Shown here: piece after piece, positions 48,538 through 58,312 of the stretch
How positions within the stretch are numbered: position 1 is the stretch's first letter
How the letters are laid out: each line of letters opens with the position of its first letter
Origin: Paracoccus benzoatiresistens
GTDB taxonomy: Bacteria > Pseudomonadota > Alphaproteobacteria > Rhodobacterales > Rhodobacteraceae
DNA length: 64,000 nt
Assembly: GCF_026913015.1 (NCBI RefSeq)
Contig: NZ_JAPTYD010000005.1
Span: 101,756 to 165,755 of the forward strand
Direction of reading: 5' to 3'
Translations under genes and position numbers: made by a program
The notes under the pieces: model-generated
The model's input: only the letters and a program-made list of their open reading frames with translations
Databases searched by the model: none
Told to the model about the DNA's origin: nothing

Positions 48538-49124
48538 GCCGCGGCCTCTTGCCGGGTGCAGCGGGCCAGGAAGTTGCGGATCATCTCGTGCCCGTATTCC
48601 GAGGCGATGGATTCCGGGTGGAACTGCACGCCCTCGATGGGCAGCGCCTCGTGGATCAGGCCCATGATCGTGCCATCGTCCGATGTCGCGGTGACGCGCA
48701 GGCAGTTCGGCAGGCTTTCCGGCTGCACCGTCAGCGAATGATAGCGCGTCGCCGTCACGGGCGAGGGCAGGCCGGCAAAGACCCCGCTGCCGTCATGGCT
48801 GATCGCGTCGGTCTTGCCGTGCATGATGCGGTTGGCGCGCACCACCTTGCCGCCGAACGCCTCGCCAATGGCCTGGTGGCCCAGGCAGACGCCGAACAGG
48901 GGGATGGCCCGGTCAGCCGCCGCGCGGATCAGGTCAAGGCAGATGCCCGCCTGCGCCGGATCGCAGGGGCCGGGCGATATCACGATTCCGTCAGGCGCCA
49001 TCGCCAGCGCCTCCTCGACCGTCAGGGCGTCGTTGCGGCGCACGACGACCTCGGCCCCCGCCTCGGCCAGATAATGCACGAGGTTCCAGGTGAAGCTGTC
49101 GTAGTTATCGATCAGAAGGATCAT
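48534..49124 (-). CDS. trpG: Anthranilate synthase component II (glutamine amidotransferase)
   Basis: 196 residues. Class I amidotransferase: [16 protein letters not shown] at the N-terminus, oxyanion ISPGPCDP, nucleophile Cys in GVCLGHQAI, and the His-Glu pair in [11 protein letters not shown]. Supplies ammonia to TrpE, which lies 4 kb away on the other strand. GAAGGATC precedes the ATG. Confidence 0.96.
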   Translation of the reverse strand: MILLIDNYDSFTWNLVHYLAEAGAEVVVRRNDALTVEEALAMAPDGIVISPGPCDPAQAGICLDLIRAAADRAIPLFGVCLGHQAIGEAFGGKVVRANRIMHGKTDAISHDGSGVFAGLPSPVTATRYHSLTVQPESLPNCLRVTATSDDGTIMGLIHEALPIEGVQFHPESIASEYGHEMIRNFLARCTRQEAAA

Positions 49125-49229
49125 GGTCGGCGCCCTGATATGGTGGCGGTTTCCCCGCCCAAGCGGGTCGGCTATAGATGGGCCAAAGCGCGCCGGGGGG
49201 TCAAGCCCGGCACGGGCATGAAGGGGCAC

Positions 49230-49964
49230 ATGGCACGCGGTTTCTGGACAGGTCTTCTGCATGGCGGTGCGATCAGCATCGCCGCCGTGGTCGCATTGTC
49301 GCTGGCGTTTCCCCTGCCGCAGCCGGAACCGGAACCCGCGCGCGCGCCCATAGCTGAACCCGCGCCTACGCCTATTGCCGTGCCCGTAGAACCGGAACCT
49401 GGGCCTACGCCAATTGCCGTGCCCACGGAATCGCAGTCGGAACCCGTGCCGCAACCGGAACCCGCCCCGCAGCCCGCCGCACCGCAGCCTGGTGGCGCAC
49501 CGCTGGCGGGGGCGGTCGATCTGCCGGCCGGCTCCGAATTCGGTCGCGGCGGCGATGTTGCCCCGCGCCTGCCCACGCCCTTAGCGACCGAGCGCCCCGA
49601 CCAACCCGAGGCGCCTGCGGTGGTGGCGCCGACCTCGGAACCCGCGCCCGTCGCGCTGACGGCTACCGATCCGCGCCCGCAGCCTCTGGGCGACCAGGAC
49701 GGCCCGGTGCAGGGCACGCCCGCGGCCGGTGAGGATGCGCCGCAACTGGATCGCCCCGCGCCCCTGCCGGTGCCAACCGCCTTGTCCGCGCCGGACAGGG
49801 CCCGGGCCGATGCGCCGGATGCCGCCCCTGCCGTTCCCGCCAGCGAACCGCCCTCACAGGCGCAGCCCGGACAGGCCACGCCGACGCCGGGCCTGCCCGC
49901 GCCTGCGCTGGATCTGTCGCTGCCGCCAGACCTGACCGATTTGCAGGGGCTGGCGCGTGATTGA
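49230..49964 (+). CDS. Membrane-anchored Pro/Ala-rich protein, possible truncated YibQ-like
   Basis: 244 residues. [20 protein letters not shown] is a short N-terminal anchor resembling the start of Rhodobacterales divergent polysaccharide deacetylases (YibQ type). The rest is a Pro/Ala/Glu-rich low-complexity chain ending [17 protein letters not shown], with no deacetylase domain. An ATG four codons upstream is possible, but AAGGGG fits the chosen start. It overlaps the aminotransferase by 8 bases, so no catalytic domain is hidden downstream. The relation to YibQ is a suggestion from the N-terminus only. Confidence 0.55.
   Translation: MARGFWTGLLHGGAISIAAVVALSLAFPLPQPEPEPARAPIAEPAPTPIAVPVEPEPGPTPIAVPTESQSEPVPQPEPAPQPAAPQPGGAPLAGAVDLPAGSEFGRGGDVAPRLPTPLATERPDQPEAPAVVAPTSEPAPVALTATDPRPQPLGDQDGPVQGTPAAGEDAPQLDRPAPLPVPTALSAPDRARADAPDAAPAVPASEPPSQAQPGQATPTPGLPAPALDLSLPPDLTDLQGLARD
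49364..49424 (+). repeat. Imperfect direct repeat in the Pro-rich coding region
   Basis: GCCTACGCC(T/A)ATTGCCGTGCCC occurs at 49364-49385 and 49403-49424, one mismatch in 22 bases, 39 bases apart. It encodes the repeated PTPIAVP unit. A possible slippage site for length variation. Confidence 0.6.
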
Positions 49965-51141
49965 CCCCCTGCCTTTGAACCCGGCCCTTGCCGCAACCTT
50001 CGCGCCCCCGGTGATGGAGGCGCGGCGCTGGCTGACGGGTGTGACCTTCCCGCCTGACCGGCCGCTGATCAATGTCAGCCAGGCCGCCCCCGTCGATCCG
50101 CCGCCGCTTGCGCTGCGCGAGGCGATGGCGGATGCCGCGCTGCACCGGCCCGAGGCGCATCTCTACGGTCCGGTCCTGGGCAACCCCGACCTGCGCGCAG
50201 CCGTGGCGCAGGAGTTCCAGGCCAGCTATGGCGGCCCGGTCGCGCCCGCCCAAGTGGCGATCACGCAGGGCTGCAACCAGGCTTTCTGCGCGGCGATCAC
50301 GACCCTGGCGCAGGCGGGGGATGAGGTGATCCTGCCGGCGCCCTGGTATTTCAACCACAAGATGTGGCTGGACATGCAGGGCATCCGCGCGGTGCCGCTG
50401 CCTTGCGGGGACGACCTGTTGCCCGATCCCGACCGCGCCGCAGCCCTGATCGGGCCTCGCTGCCGGGCCATCGTTCTGGTGACGCCCAACAACCCCTCGG
50501 GCGCGGAATATCCGGCGGATCTGGTCGGTCGCTTCTTCGATCTGGCGCAAAGCCGTGGCCTGGCGCTGATCCTGGACGAAACCTATCGCGACTTCGACAG
50601 CCGCGGCGGCGCGCCCCATGACCTGCTGACGCGCCCCGATTGGGACCGGACGGTGATCCAGCTCTACAGTTTTTCCAAGGCCTACCGGCTGACCGGGCAT
50701 CGCGTCGGCGCTCTGATCACGTCGGAGCCGCGCATGATGCAGGTCGAGAAGTTCCTGGACACGGTGGCGATCTCGACATCCCAACTGGGGCAGATCGGCG
50801 CGCTGTGGGGGATGGCGAACCTGCGCGGCTGGCTGGCGGGCGAGCGGGCCGGGATCCTTGCACGGCGCGAGGCTACGGTGGCGGCGCTGTCCGCGCTGCC
50901 CGGCTGGCGGGTGAAAAGCGCCGGGGCCTATTTTGCCTGGGTCGAACATCCCTTCGCCGCGTCCTCGGCCGATCTGGCCCGCCGGATGGTGGCCAGCATC
51001 GGCGTGCTGGCGTTGCCCGGCACCATGTTCGTGCCCGGGGGCGACCCCGCCGGCCCCCGGCACCTGCGCATCGCCTTTGCCAATATCGACGCGCCCCGGA
51101 TCGCCGAACTGGCCGCACGCCTGCGTGGGTTCGGCGGCTGA
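49957..51141 (+). CDS. Class I/II PLP-dependent aminotransferase
   Basis: 394 residues, GTG start. YGPVLGNPDLR, ITQGCNQAF, TPNNPSGAEYP, ILDETYRDF and the PLP Lys in SFSKAYRLTGHRVG define a fold-type I aminotransferase. The C-terminal Arg binding the carboxylate lies in RHLRIAFANID. Substrate not determined; the position before trpE would fit an aromatic or aspartate-type enzyme, but this is not shown by sequence. Confidence 0.88.
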   Translation: MIDPLPLNPALAATFAPPVMEARRWLTGVTFPPDRPLINVSQAAPVDPPPLALREAMADAALHRPEAHLYGPVLGNPDLRAAVAQEFQASYGGPVAPAQVAITQGCNQAFCAAITTLAQAGDEVILPAPWYFNHKMWLDMQGIRAVPLPCGDDLLPDPDRAAALIGPRCRAIVLVTPNNPSGAEYPADLVGRFFDLAQSRGLALILDETYRDFDSRGGAPHDLLTRPDWDRTVIQLYSFSKAYRLTGHRVGALITSEPRMMQVEKFLDTVAISTSQLGQIGALWGMANLRGWLAGERAGILARREATVAALSALPGWRVKSAGAYFAWVEHPFAASSADLARRMVASIGVLALPGTMFVPGGDPAGPRHLRIAFANIDAPRIAELAARLRGFGG

Positions 51142-51209
51142 CAGGCTTGTGGCGAGGGCGCGCGCGCCCTAAAGACATCTCCGACACGACCATGAGGGAA
51201 GGCCGGGCC

Positions 51210-53063
51210 ATGAAAAACCTGCGCACACACGGGAAATCGACGATCGTCTGGGTGCTGATGGGCCTGATGATCCTGGGCCTTGGCGGTTTCGGCGTGACCA
51301 GCTTCTCAGGCGGATCGACGGCCATCGGATCGGTCGGCGGGACAAAGATCACGGCCGAGGATTACGCCCGCGCCCTGCGCAACCAGATGAACGCCTATCA
51401 GCAGCAGACGGGCCAGGCCCTCAGCATCGCGCAGGCGCAAGCCATCGGGCTGCCCCAGGCGGTGCAGGCGCAACTGATCACCGCCGCCGCGCTGGAGGAT
51501 CAGGCCAACCGCATCGGCGTGGCCGTGGGCGACGAGAAGGTGCGCCAGACCATCCTGGAAGCGCCCGCGTTCAAGGGACCGACCGGCAGCTTCGACCGCG
51601 CCGCCTATGCCGATGTGCTGCGCCGCGAGAACCTCTCCGAGGCAGAGTTCGAACGCGAGGTCCGCATGGACGAGGCGCGCCTGCTGATCCAGCGCGCCGT
51701 GGCGGGCGGCGTCGCCGCGCCGAAGCCCGCGGTGGAGACCACGACGAAATGGATCCTGGAACGCCGCGACATCGCCTGGCACGAACTGACCGAGGACATG
51801 CTGCCCGCCCAGGTGGCCGAACCCGACGAAGCCACCCTGAAGGCCTGGCACAGCGCCAATGCCGACCGCTTCACTGCGCCCGAGACGCGCAAGATCACCT
51901 ATGTCTGGCTGACGCCCGAGATGCTGGCCCCCTCGGTCCAGCTGGACGAGGCCGCCCTGCGCGCCGCCTATGACGCCAATCTCGACGAATACCAGCGCCC
52001 CGAGCGGCGCATGGTCAGCCGCCTGGTCTTCCCTTCGGCCGAGGAGGCGGAGGCCGCCAAGGCACAGATCGACGCGGGCACGGCCCCCTTCGAGACCTTT
52101 GTGATTCAGCGCGGCCTGCAGCCCGAGGATGCGGAACTGGGCGAGGTTGCTCAGGCCGACCTGGGGGCCGCGGGCGAGGCGGTCTTTGGCCTGGCGCAGC
52201 CCGGCGTGGTGGGTCCGATCCAGACCGACCTGGGCCCCGCGCTGTTTGCCGTCCATGCCATCCTGGAACCCGTGAACACACCCTTCGAGCAGGCGCGCGA
52301 GGATCTGCGCGCCGAGGCCGCACTGGACCGTGCCGGCCGGACCATCGAGGAACGGTCGGCCGAATACGAGGATCTGCTGGCGGGCGGCGCTTCGCTGGAG
52401 CAGGTGGCCGAGGAAACCGAACTGGAGATCGGCACCATCGACTGGTCGGCCGATGCCCCGCCCGCCGAGGGCAGCATCGCGGGCTACCAGGCCTTCCGCG
52501 ATCGGGCGGCCGAAGTTTCGGAAGCCGACTTCCCCGAACTGGCGAACCTGGACGATGGCGGCGTCTTCGCGCTGCGCCTGGACGAGGTCGTTCCGCCGAC
52601 CCTGCGCCCCTTCGAGGAGGTCCGCGACGAGGTCGAGGCCGACTGGCGCCGGTCCGAAACGCATCGACAGCTTCTGGCGCTGGCCGAGGAGCAGCGCCTG
52701 TCCGACGCCGCGCCCGAAGGCCAGCCCGCGCCGGAATGGACCGCCGCCAAGGACATCACCCGCGACGGCTGGATCGAGGGTGCCCCGGCCGAGACCGTCA
52801 CCCGCGCCTTCGCCATGAAGGAAGTGGGCGATGTCGAAATCGTTGATGCCGAGAACCGCGTGATCCTGATGCGGCTTGACGCCATCCACGAGGCCGACCT
52901 AACGGCCGAGGACGCGCTGCGCATCACCGATGCCGTGCGTGATCGCATCGGCCAGTCGCTGCAATCCGATATCTTCGACTACTACGCCCGCGCCGTTCAG
53001 CGCGAGGCGGGGATCGAGCTGGATCAGTCGGCCATCAACGCCATCAACGCGCAGGTCCAGTGA
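51210..53063 (+). CDS. PpiD-like periplasmic peptidyl-prolyl isomerase/chaperone
   Basis: 617 residues. One N-terminal membrane anchor (STIVWVLMGLMILGLGGFGV), a SurA-N-like helical domain (GGTKITAEDYARALRNQM onward), a central parvulin-like domain around residues 240-370 that is weakly conserved, and a helical C-terminus. It assists folding of exported proteins. GGGAAGG precedes the ATG. An ATG six codons upstream (MREGRA) is possible. The stop overlaps the trpE start region (TGATG). Confidence 0.88.
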   Translation: MKNLRTHGKSTIVWVLMGLMILGLGGFGVTSFSGGSTAIGSVGGTKITAEDYARALRNQMNAYQQQTGQALSIAQAQAIGLPQAVQAQLITAAALEDQANRIGVAVGDEKVRQTILEAPAFKGPTGSFDRAAYADVLRRENLSEAEFEREVRMDEARLLIQRAVAGGVAAPKPAVETTTKWILERRDIAWHELTEDMLPAQVAEPDEATLKAWHSANADRFTAPETRKITYVWLTPEMLAPSVQLDEAALRAAYDANLDEYQRPERRMVSRLVFPSAEEAEAAKAQIDAGTAPFETFVIQRGLQPEDAELGEVAQADLGAAGEAVFGLAQPGVVGPIQTDLGPALFAVHAILEPVNTPFEQAREDLRAEAALDRAGRTIEERSAEYEDLLAGGASLEQVAEETELEIGTIDWSADAPPAEGSIAGYQAFRDRAAEVSEADFPELANLDDGGVFALRLDEVVPPTLRPFEEVRDEVEADWRRSETHRQLLALAEEQRLSDAAPEGQPAPEWTAAKDITRDGWIEGAPAETVTRAFAMKEVGDVEIVDAENRVILMRLDAIHEADLTAEDALRITDAVRDRIGQSLQSDIFDYYARAVQREAGIELDQSAINAINAQVQ

Positions 53064-54565
53064 TGGAGCTTTTCCCCGACTTCGCCGCCTTCGAGGCGGC
53101 GTGGGACGCCGGCCAGAACCAGCTTGTCACCATTCGTCTGGCCGCCGACCTGGACACGCCCGTCAGCCTGATGCTGAAGCTGGCCGAGGCCGCGCCCATG
53201 TCGTTCATGCTGGAATCCGTGACGGGCGGAGAGGTTCGCGGCCGCTACTCCATCGTCGGCATGAAGCCCGATCTGCTGTGGGAGTGCCGCGACGGCAAGG
53301 CCAGCATCAACCGCCAGGCGCGTTTCTCGACCGAGTTCGAGAATGATGACCGGCCCGCGCTGGACAGCCTGCGCGCGCTGATCGCGGAAAGCCGGATCGA
53401 GACGATGCCAGAGGGCGTGCCCCCCGTGGCCGCCGGGCTGTTCGGCTATCTGGGATACGACATGATCCGGCTGGTGGAACGCCTGCCGGACGTGAACCCC
53501 GACCCGCTGGACCTGCCCGACGCGATGCTGATGCGCCCCTCGGTCGTGGCCGTTCTGGACGGCGTCAAGGGCGAGGTGACGCTTTGCGCGCCGGCCTGGC
53601 ACAACAGCGGCGACAATGCCCGCGCGGCCTATGCCCGCGCCGCCGAGCGGGTGATGGACGCCCTGCGGTCGCTCGACCGCCAGCCGTCCGAGCCGCGCGC
53701 GCTTGGCCATGACGCCCGCATCGGCGATCCGGTGTCGAATTTCAGCAAGGCCGATTATCTGGCAGCCGTCGAGAAGGCCAAGGAATACATCCGGGCGGGC
53801 GACATCTTCCAGGTCGTGCCCAGCCAGCGCTGGCGCATGGATTTCCCGCTGCCGCCCTTCGCACTGTATCGCAGCCTTCGCCGCACCAACCCGTCGCCCT
53901 TCATGTTCTTCCTGAACATGGGCGGCTTCCAGATCGTCGGCGCGTCGCCTGAAATCCTGGTGCGCCTGCGCAACGGAGAGGTGACGATCCGCCCGATCGC
54001 GGGGACCCGCCCGCGCGGCGTGGACGAGGCGCAGGACCGCGCGCTGGAGGCGGATCTGCTGGCGGACCAGAAGGAACTGGCCGAGCACCTGATGCTGCTG
54101 GATCTGGGCCGTAACGATGTGGGCCGCGTGGCGAAACCTGGCACCGTCCGCCCGACCGAGCAGTTCGTGATCGAGCGCTACAGCCATGTCATGCACATCG
54201 TCTCGAACGTGGTGGGCGAGTTGCGCGAGGGCGAGGATGCCCTGTCGGCGCTGCTGGCGGGCCTGCCGGCGGGCACCGTTTCGGGCGCGCCCAAGGTCCG
54301 CGCGATGGAGATCATCGACGAGCTGGAGCCCGAGAAGCGCGGCGTCTATGGCGGCGCGGTCGGCTATTTCGCCGCCAATGGCGAGATGGACATGTGCATC
54401 GCGCTGCGCACCGGCGTGCTGAAGGACGGCGCGCTGTATATCCAGGCCGGGGGCGGCATCGTCTATGACAGCGACCCCGAGGCCGAGTTCATGGAAACCG
54501 TGAACAAAAGCCGCGCCCTGCAACGCGCGGCCGAAGGCGCCGCGCGCTTCGTACGCGGCAACTAG
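53063..54565 (+). CDS. trpE: Anthranilate synthase component I
   Basis: 500 residues. Converts chorismate to anthranilate with TrpG. The N-terminal feedback site has MLESVTGGEVRGRYSIVG; the chorismate domain has IFQVVPSQRW, PSPFMFFL, ASPEILVRL, IAGTRPRG, LGRNDVGRV and GAPKVRAMEIIDELEP. The start codon overlaps the ppiD-like stop (TGATG), so the two are co-translated. It is separated from trpGD, which read the other way. Confidence 0.96.
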   Translation: MELFPDFAAFEAAWDAGQNQLVTIRLAADLDTPVSLMLKLAEAAPMSFMLESVTGGEVRGRYSIVGMKPDLLWECRDGKASINRQARFSTEFENDDRPALDSLRALIAESRIETMPEGVPPVAAGLFGYLGYDMIRLVERLPDVNPDPLDLPDAMLMRPSVVAVLDGVKGEVTLCAPAWHNSGDNARAAYARAAERVMDALRSLDRQPSEPRALGHDARIGDPVSNFSKADYLAAVEKAKEYIRAGDIFQVVPSQRWRMDFPLPPFALYRSLRRTNPSPFMFFLNMGGFQIVGASPEILVRLRNGEVTIRPIAGTRPRGVDEAQDRALEADLLADQKELAEHLMLLDLGRNDVGRVAKPGTVRPTEQFVIERYSHVMHIVSNVVGELREGEDALSALLAGLPAGTVSGAPKVRAMEIIDELEPEKRGVYGGAVGYFAANGEMDMCIALRTGVLKDGALYIQAGGGIVYDSDPEAEFMETVNKSRALQRAAEGAARFVRGN

Positions 54566-54574
54566 GACATGCGA

Positions 54575-54596
54575 AAACGGCCCCGGTGAAGGGGCC
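54575..54596 (-). terminator. Hairpin between trpE and the PRC-barrel gene
   Basis: ACGGCCCC (54575-54582) pairs with GGGGCCGT (54589-54596) around GGTGAA. Read on the minus strand the stem is followed by TTTTC, so it best serves the minus-strand PRC-barrel gene; it may also stop trpE transcripts. Confidence 0.75.
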
Positions 54597-54618
54597 GTCC
54601 GCTTGATCTTCTGGGGGA

Positions 54619-55380
54619 TCAGTTCGCCGGGGCGGTCGTGGTTCCCTCGGCCGCCGGGGCGGCCGCGTCGGAACCCATCGGCGGGGTGGCGGGCGTTTCG
54701 GCCGTATCGGCAGGGGCCGGAGCGCCCGATGCGCCGGTTTCGGTCGATGTGGCGGCTGCCGCGTCAGGGGTCGTGGCCGCCGGCGCCGTGCCGGTGGTGT
54801 CCGTGGCCGGGGCCATCGAGGCGCTGCCAGCCTCGCCAGCTTCTGCCGGGGCTTCCTCCTGGTCGCGGAAGACGTATTCGGGCGCGGCTTCGGCCTGTTC
54901 CTTGGTCAGCTCGCTGGTGATTTCCTGCGCGTCATAGTTGATCGTCAGCTGGTCCCACGGCACCGCGATCTGCTTTTCGCCGATGCCCAGGAAGCCGCCC
55001 ACGCCGATCACGGCGGCCTTCATGGTGCCGGCCTCGGCATCGACGATGACGTCATTGATGTCGCCGATGTCCGTCCCGTCCGGGGCAGTCACCGTCGCAT
55101 CGGTGATCCAGTCGATGCGCAGCTCGTTCTCGGCCTGCTGCTGCTCGACCTTGCCGCTGGCGGCAACCTCGGCTTCGGCGGCAGCTTCCTCGGCCTCGTC
55201 GGCCGTCGCCTCGGCTTCGGCCGAGGCGTCAGCGGCGGGGGTGGCGTCCGCGCCCATCGGGGCCGTGGTCGTGCCGGTCGCGGAATCGGCGGGGGCCGGG
55301 GTGGTGGCGGTATCCTGTGCAATGGCCGGGGCCATCATCAGCGGCAGGATCATTGCGGTGCTCAGCATCAGGTTGCGCAT
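54619..55380 (-). CDS. Exported PRC-barrel domain protein
   Basis: 253 residues. Signal peptide MRNLMLSTAMILPLMMAPAIAQ. An Ala/Glu/Thr-rich linker follows, then a PRC-barrel at about 100-175 (LRIDWITDATVTAPDGTDIG, DVIVDAEAGTMKAAVIGVGG, KQIAVPWDQL), then a second Ala/Thr/Pro-rich tail ending TTTAPAN. PRC-barrels bind protein or RNA partners; here the protein is periplasmic. AGGAGG precedes the ATG by 6 bases. Function unknown; possibly envelope stress. Confidence 0.82.
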   Translation of the reverse strand: MRNLMLSTAMILPLMMAPAIAQDTATTPAPADSATGTTTAPMGADATPAADASAEAEATADEAEEAAAEAEVAASGKVEQQQAENELRIDWITDATVTAPDGTDIGDINDVIVDAEAGTMKAAVIGVGGFLGIGEKQIAVPWDQLTINYDAQEITSELTKEQAEAAPEYVFRDQEEAPAEAGEAGSASMAPATDTTGTAPAATTPDAAAATSTETGASGAPAPADTAETPATPPMGSDAAAPAAEGTTTAPAN

Positions 55381-55495
55381 GGTATTCCTCCTGAAAAAAA
55401 GCCGCGCATGGCGTGCGATGCGCGATTGAGGACACAATGCCTGACCTGCCTGACAGTTCCCCCGCAGCCCCTGAAATCTCGTTCGAAAGCGCCTC

Positions 55496-55996
55496 TCAGT
55501 CCTCGCCGCGATAGGGCTGGACGTATTGCAGGGCCATGTCCCAGGGGAAGAAGATCCAGGTGTCCTGGCTGACCTCGGTCACATAGGTCTGGACCATCGG
55601 CTTGCCCTTGGGCTTGGCATAAACGGTGCCGAGATGGGCCTTGGGATACATCTCGCGGATCAGCTCCAGCGTGCGGCCCGAATCCACCAGGTCGTCGATG
55701 ACCAGGATCCCCTCGCCATCGCCCATCAGTTCGGGATCGGGGGTGTTCAGCACCTCAAGCTGGCCCTGGCCCGCTTCGGTCCCGACGCCCTTGTAGGACC
55801 GGATCGAGATCGTGTCGATCACGCGGATGTCCAACTCGCGTGCCACGATCATGGCGGGGACCAGTCCGCCGCGCGTGACAGCGACGACCGCGCGCCAGTC
55901 GTTCCCGTCCAGCCGCCAGGCCAAGGCGCGCGCGTCGCGGTGCAGCTGGTCCCAGCTGACGTGGAAACCCTTTTCGTGGGGAAGGCGGTCGATCAT
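55496..55996 (-). CDS. gpt: Xanthine-guanine phosphoribosyltransferase
   Basis: 166 residues. Purine salvage: guanine or xanthine plus PRPP to GMP or XMP. The PRPP motif is [34 protein letters not shown] and the C-terminal DTWIFFPWD base-recognition loop match Gpt. Slightly longer than the 152-residue E. coli protein. It lies 13 bases downstream of the LysE gene on the same strand. Confidence 0.94.
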   Translation of the reverse strand: MIDRLPHEKGFHVSWDQLHRDARALAWRLDGNDWRAVVAVTRGGLVPAMIVARELDIRVIDTISIRSYKGVGTEAGQGQLEVLNTPDPELMGDGEGILVIDDLVDSGRTLELIREMYPKAHLGTVYAKPKGKPMVQTYVTEVSQDTWIFFPWDMALQYVQPYRGED

Positions 55997-56008
55997 GGCA
56001 GTCTCCGT

Positions 56009-56620
56009 TCAATGGCGCAGGATCAGCGACAGTCCGAGCAGGCCGATGGCCAGCCCCGCCGTGCGGTCAATCCAGAATTTGGCGGCATAATAGCGACGGC
56101 GCGGCCAAGGCAAAGCCATCAGCGAGACAAGCGCGCTATAAAATGCCAGTTCCACGGCTGCTGCCGTGACGTAAATGGCCAGCTTGTCGCCCGCCGTCGG
56201 CAGCGCCGGAAAGATCGACAGCAGCACCGCCGAGTAGAACAGCGCCGGCTTGGGATTGGACAGGTTCAGCATGGCGCCGCCCGCAAGGCCCATGCCGGCG
56301 TTGCCCTGGGTCGGGTCGGGCAGGGGATCCGGGGCGTGGCGCCACATCTTCCAGGCGATCCAGACCAGATAGGCCCCGCCCAGCACTTTCAGCGCGACAT
56401 AGGTCCAGGGCAGGATGCGAAAGATGACCGTCAGCCCCAGCAGCGCGAACAGGCACCAGACCGAGGCCCCAAGCGCCAGCCCCCAGGCATAGGGCAGGGC
56501 GCGGCTGCGGCCCAGGGCAAAGGCGCCCTGGCTGACGGCGATTACGCCGGGGCCGGGCGACAGGATCGCCACGGACAGCGTGGCCACGAACAGCAGAAGC
56601 TGGTCGGCGGTGATGGTCAT
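56009..56620 (-). CDS. LysE/RhtB family amino acid exporter
   Basis: 203 residues with about six hydrophobic helices. ATLSVAILSPGPGVIAVSQGAFALG is the family signature at the N-terminus. Exports amino acids or small derivatives across the inner membrane; substrate unknown. Lies 10 bases downstream of fabI and upstream of gpt, so the three may form one transcript. Confidence 0.9.
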   Translation of the reverse strand: MTITADQLLLFVATLSVAILSPGPGVIAVSQGAFALGRSRALPYAWGLALGASVWCLFALLGLTVIFRILPWTYVALKVLGGAYLVWIAWKMWRHAPDPLPDPTQGNAGMGLAGGAMLNLSNPKPALFYSAVLLSIFPALPTAGDKLAIYVTAAAVELAFYSALVSLMALPWPRRRYYAAKFWIDRTAGLAIGLLGLSLILRH

Positions 56621-56629
56621 TGCCGGTGA

Positions 56630-57457
56630 TCAGTCCTTCTTGACCGTCGCGATGTCGGGCGCATCGACCGCCTTCATGCCGACGACATGATAGCCCGCAT
56701 CGACGTGATGCGTTTCCCCCGTCACGCCCCCGCCAAGCCGCGACAGCAGATACAGCGCCGAGTTGCCGACATCCTCCTGCGTGACATTGCGGCGCAGGGG
56801 CGAGTTCAGCTCGTTCCACTTCATGATGTAGCGGAAATCGCCGATGCCGCTGGCGGCCAGCGTCTTGATCGGCCCGGCGCTGATCGCGTTCACGCGGATG
56901 TTGTCCTTGCCCAGATCCTCGGCCAGGTAGCGGACCGAGGCCTCCAGCGCGGCCTTGGCGACGCCCATGACGTTGTAATGGGGCATGACGCGTTCGGCGC
57001 CGTAATAGGTCAGCGTCAGCAGGCTGCCCCCCTCGGGCATCATCGCCGCCGCCCGCCGCGCCACGGCGGTGAAGGAATAGACCGAGATGTCCATCGTCAT
57101 CAGGAAGTTGTCGCGCGTCGTCTCGGCATAACGGCCGCGCAGCTGCTCCTTGTCGGAAAAGCCGATGGCATGGACCACGAAGTCGAGGCTGCCCCATTCC
57201 TGCCCCAGCGACTGGAACAGCGCATCGATCGAGGATTCGTCGCTGACATCGCAGGGCAGCACCAGCGATGAGCCAAGCTGCTGGGCCAGCGGTTCGACGC
57301 GCTTCTTCAGCGCCTCGCCCTGATAGGAAAACGCAAGCTCCGCCCCTTCGGCGGCGACGGCGCGGGCGATCCCCCAGGCGATCGACTTGTCGTTGGCCAG
57401 CCCCATGACCAGGCCGCGTTTCCCGGCCATCAGGCCCTGCTTCTGCTCGCTTGACAT
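56630..57457 (-). CDS. fabI: Enoyl-[acyl-carrier-protein] reductase (NADH)
   Basis: 275 residues. Last step of the fatty-acid elongation cycle. GLANDKSIAWGIARA is the cofactor motif of FabI, DVSDESSIDALF follows, and the Tyr-x6-Lys pair lies in YNVMGVAKAALEASVRYLA; the first Tyr of the active site is in LTYYGAERV. Divergent from pdxH. Confidence 0.95.
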   Translation of the reverse strand: MSSEQKQGLMAGKRGLVMGLANDKSIAWGIARAVAAEGAELAFSYQGEALKKRVEPLAQQLGSSLVLPCDVSDESSIDALFQSLGQEWGSLDFVVHAIGFSDKEQLRGRYAETTRDNFLMTMDISVYSFTAVARRAAAMMPEGGSLLTLTYYGAERVMPHYNVMGVAKAALEASVRYLAEDLGKDNIRVNAISAGPIKTLAASGIGDFRYIMKWNELNSPLRRNVTQEDVGNSALYLLSRLGGGVTGETHHVDAGYHVVGMKAVDAPDIATVKKD

Positions 57458-57539
57458 GTGCTGCCTTCCGCGCTTTCAACCCTTTGTGAAAGGTGCTTAG
57501 GCCAAAGGGTTGCAAGCATCAAGCGCAAGGACAGGCGGC

Positions 57540-58154
57540 ATGGCTGATAGAGACGGACTGTTTGCGGGCGATGACCCCTTCAATATCGCCAGGGCCTGGC
57601 TTGCCGAGGCCGAGGGGACCGAGCCGAACGATCCGAACGCCATCGCCCTGGCGACCGTGGACGAAAGCGGGATGCCCGATGTGCGCATGGTGCTGCTGAA
57701 GGAAATCGAGGGGCAGGGCACGGAAGGCAGCTTTGTCTTCTATACGAACTATGACAGCGCCAAAGGTCGGCAAATAACCGCCAATGGCCGGGCCGCTTTC
57801 GTGATGCATTGGAAATCCCTGCGCCGCCAGATTCGCGTGCGCGGCCATGTCAGCAGGGTCGAGGGCGCACAGGCCGATGCCTATTACGAGAGCCGTGCCT
57901 TGCAAAGCCGGCTGGGGGCCTGGGCCTCGCGGCAGTCGCAGCCGCTGGAAAGCCGTGCAAACCTTGTTGCAGAGGTCGCGAAACTGGGTTTACGCTACGG
58001 AACACGGCCACCGCGTCCGGCGTTCTGGGGCGGGTTCAGGATCGTTCCGACCCAGATCGAGTTTTGGGCCGACGGCGCTTTCCGGTTGCATGACCGCTTC
58101 CGGTGGGACAAAGAAGCGGGCGGCAGGTGGTTTGTTCAGCGGCTGTCACCCTAG
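57540..58154 (+). CDS. pdxH: Pyridoxamine 5'-phosphate oxidase
   Basis: 204 residues. Makes PLP from PNP/PMP with [57 protein letters not shown] and the C-terminal [13 protein letters not shown]... WFVQRLSP are family landmarks. ATG selected over an in-frame upstream start because of the GGACAGGCGGC just before it and the usual length. Confidence 0.95.
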   Translation: MADRDGLFAGDDPFNIARAWLAEAEGTEPNDPNAIALATVDESGMPDVRMVLLKEIEGQGTEGSFVFYTNYDSAKGRQITANGRAAFVMHWKSLRRQIRVRGHVSRVEGAQADAYYESRALQSRLGAWASRQSQPLESRANLVAEVAKLGLRYGTRPPRPAFWGGFRIVPTQIEFWADGAFRLHDRFRWDKEAGGRWFVQRLSP

Positions 58155-58312
58155 GACTTGACGAAGAGGTTCTGGTGGCTGACCATAGATAAAAGTTAAC
58201 CGAGTAATAGCTCGCCATTGTTTTCTGCGATTGACCGCCGCTAGGGCAATTTGAACGGTTTTTGGGTGATCCAGGATAGAACAAAGACGCGCAATGCGCA
58301 TGTGGTGGGAAG

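Noticed and set aside
49172..49996. 274-codon minus-strand Gly/Ser-rich frame
   Set aside because: Mirror of the Pro/Ala-rich gene on the plus strand; expected when the sense strand is Pro-rich.
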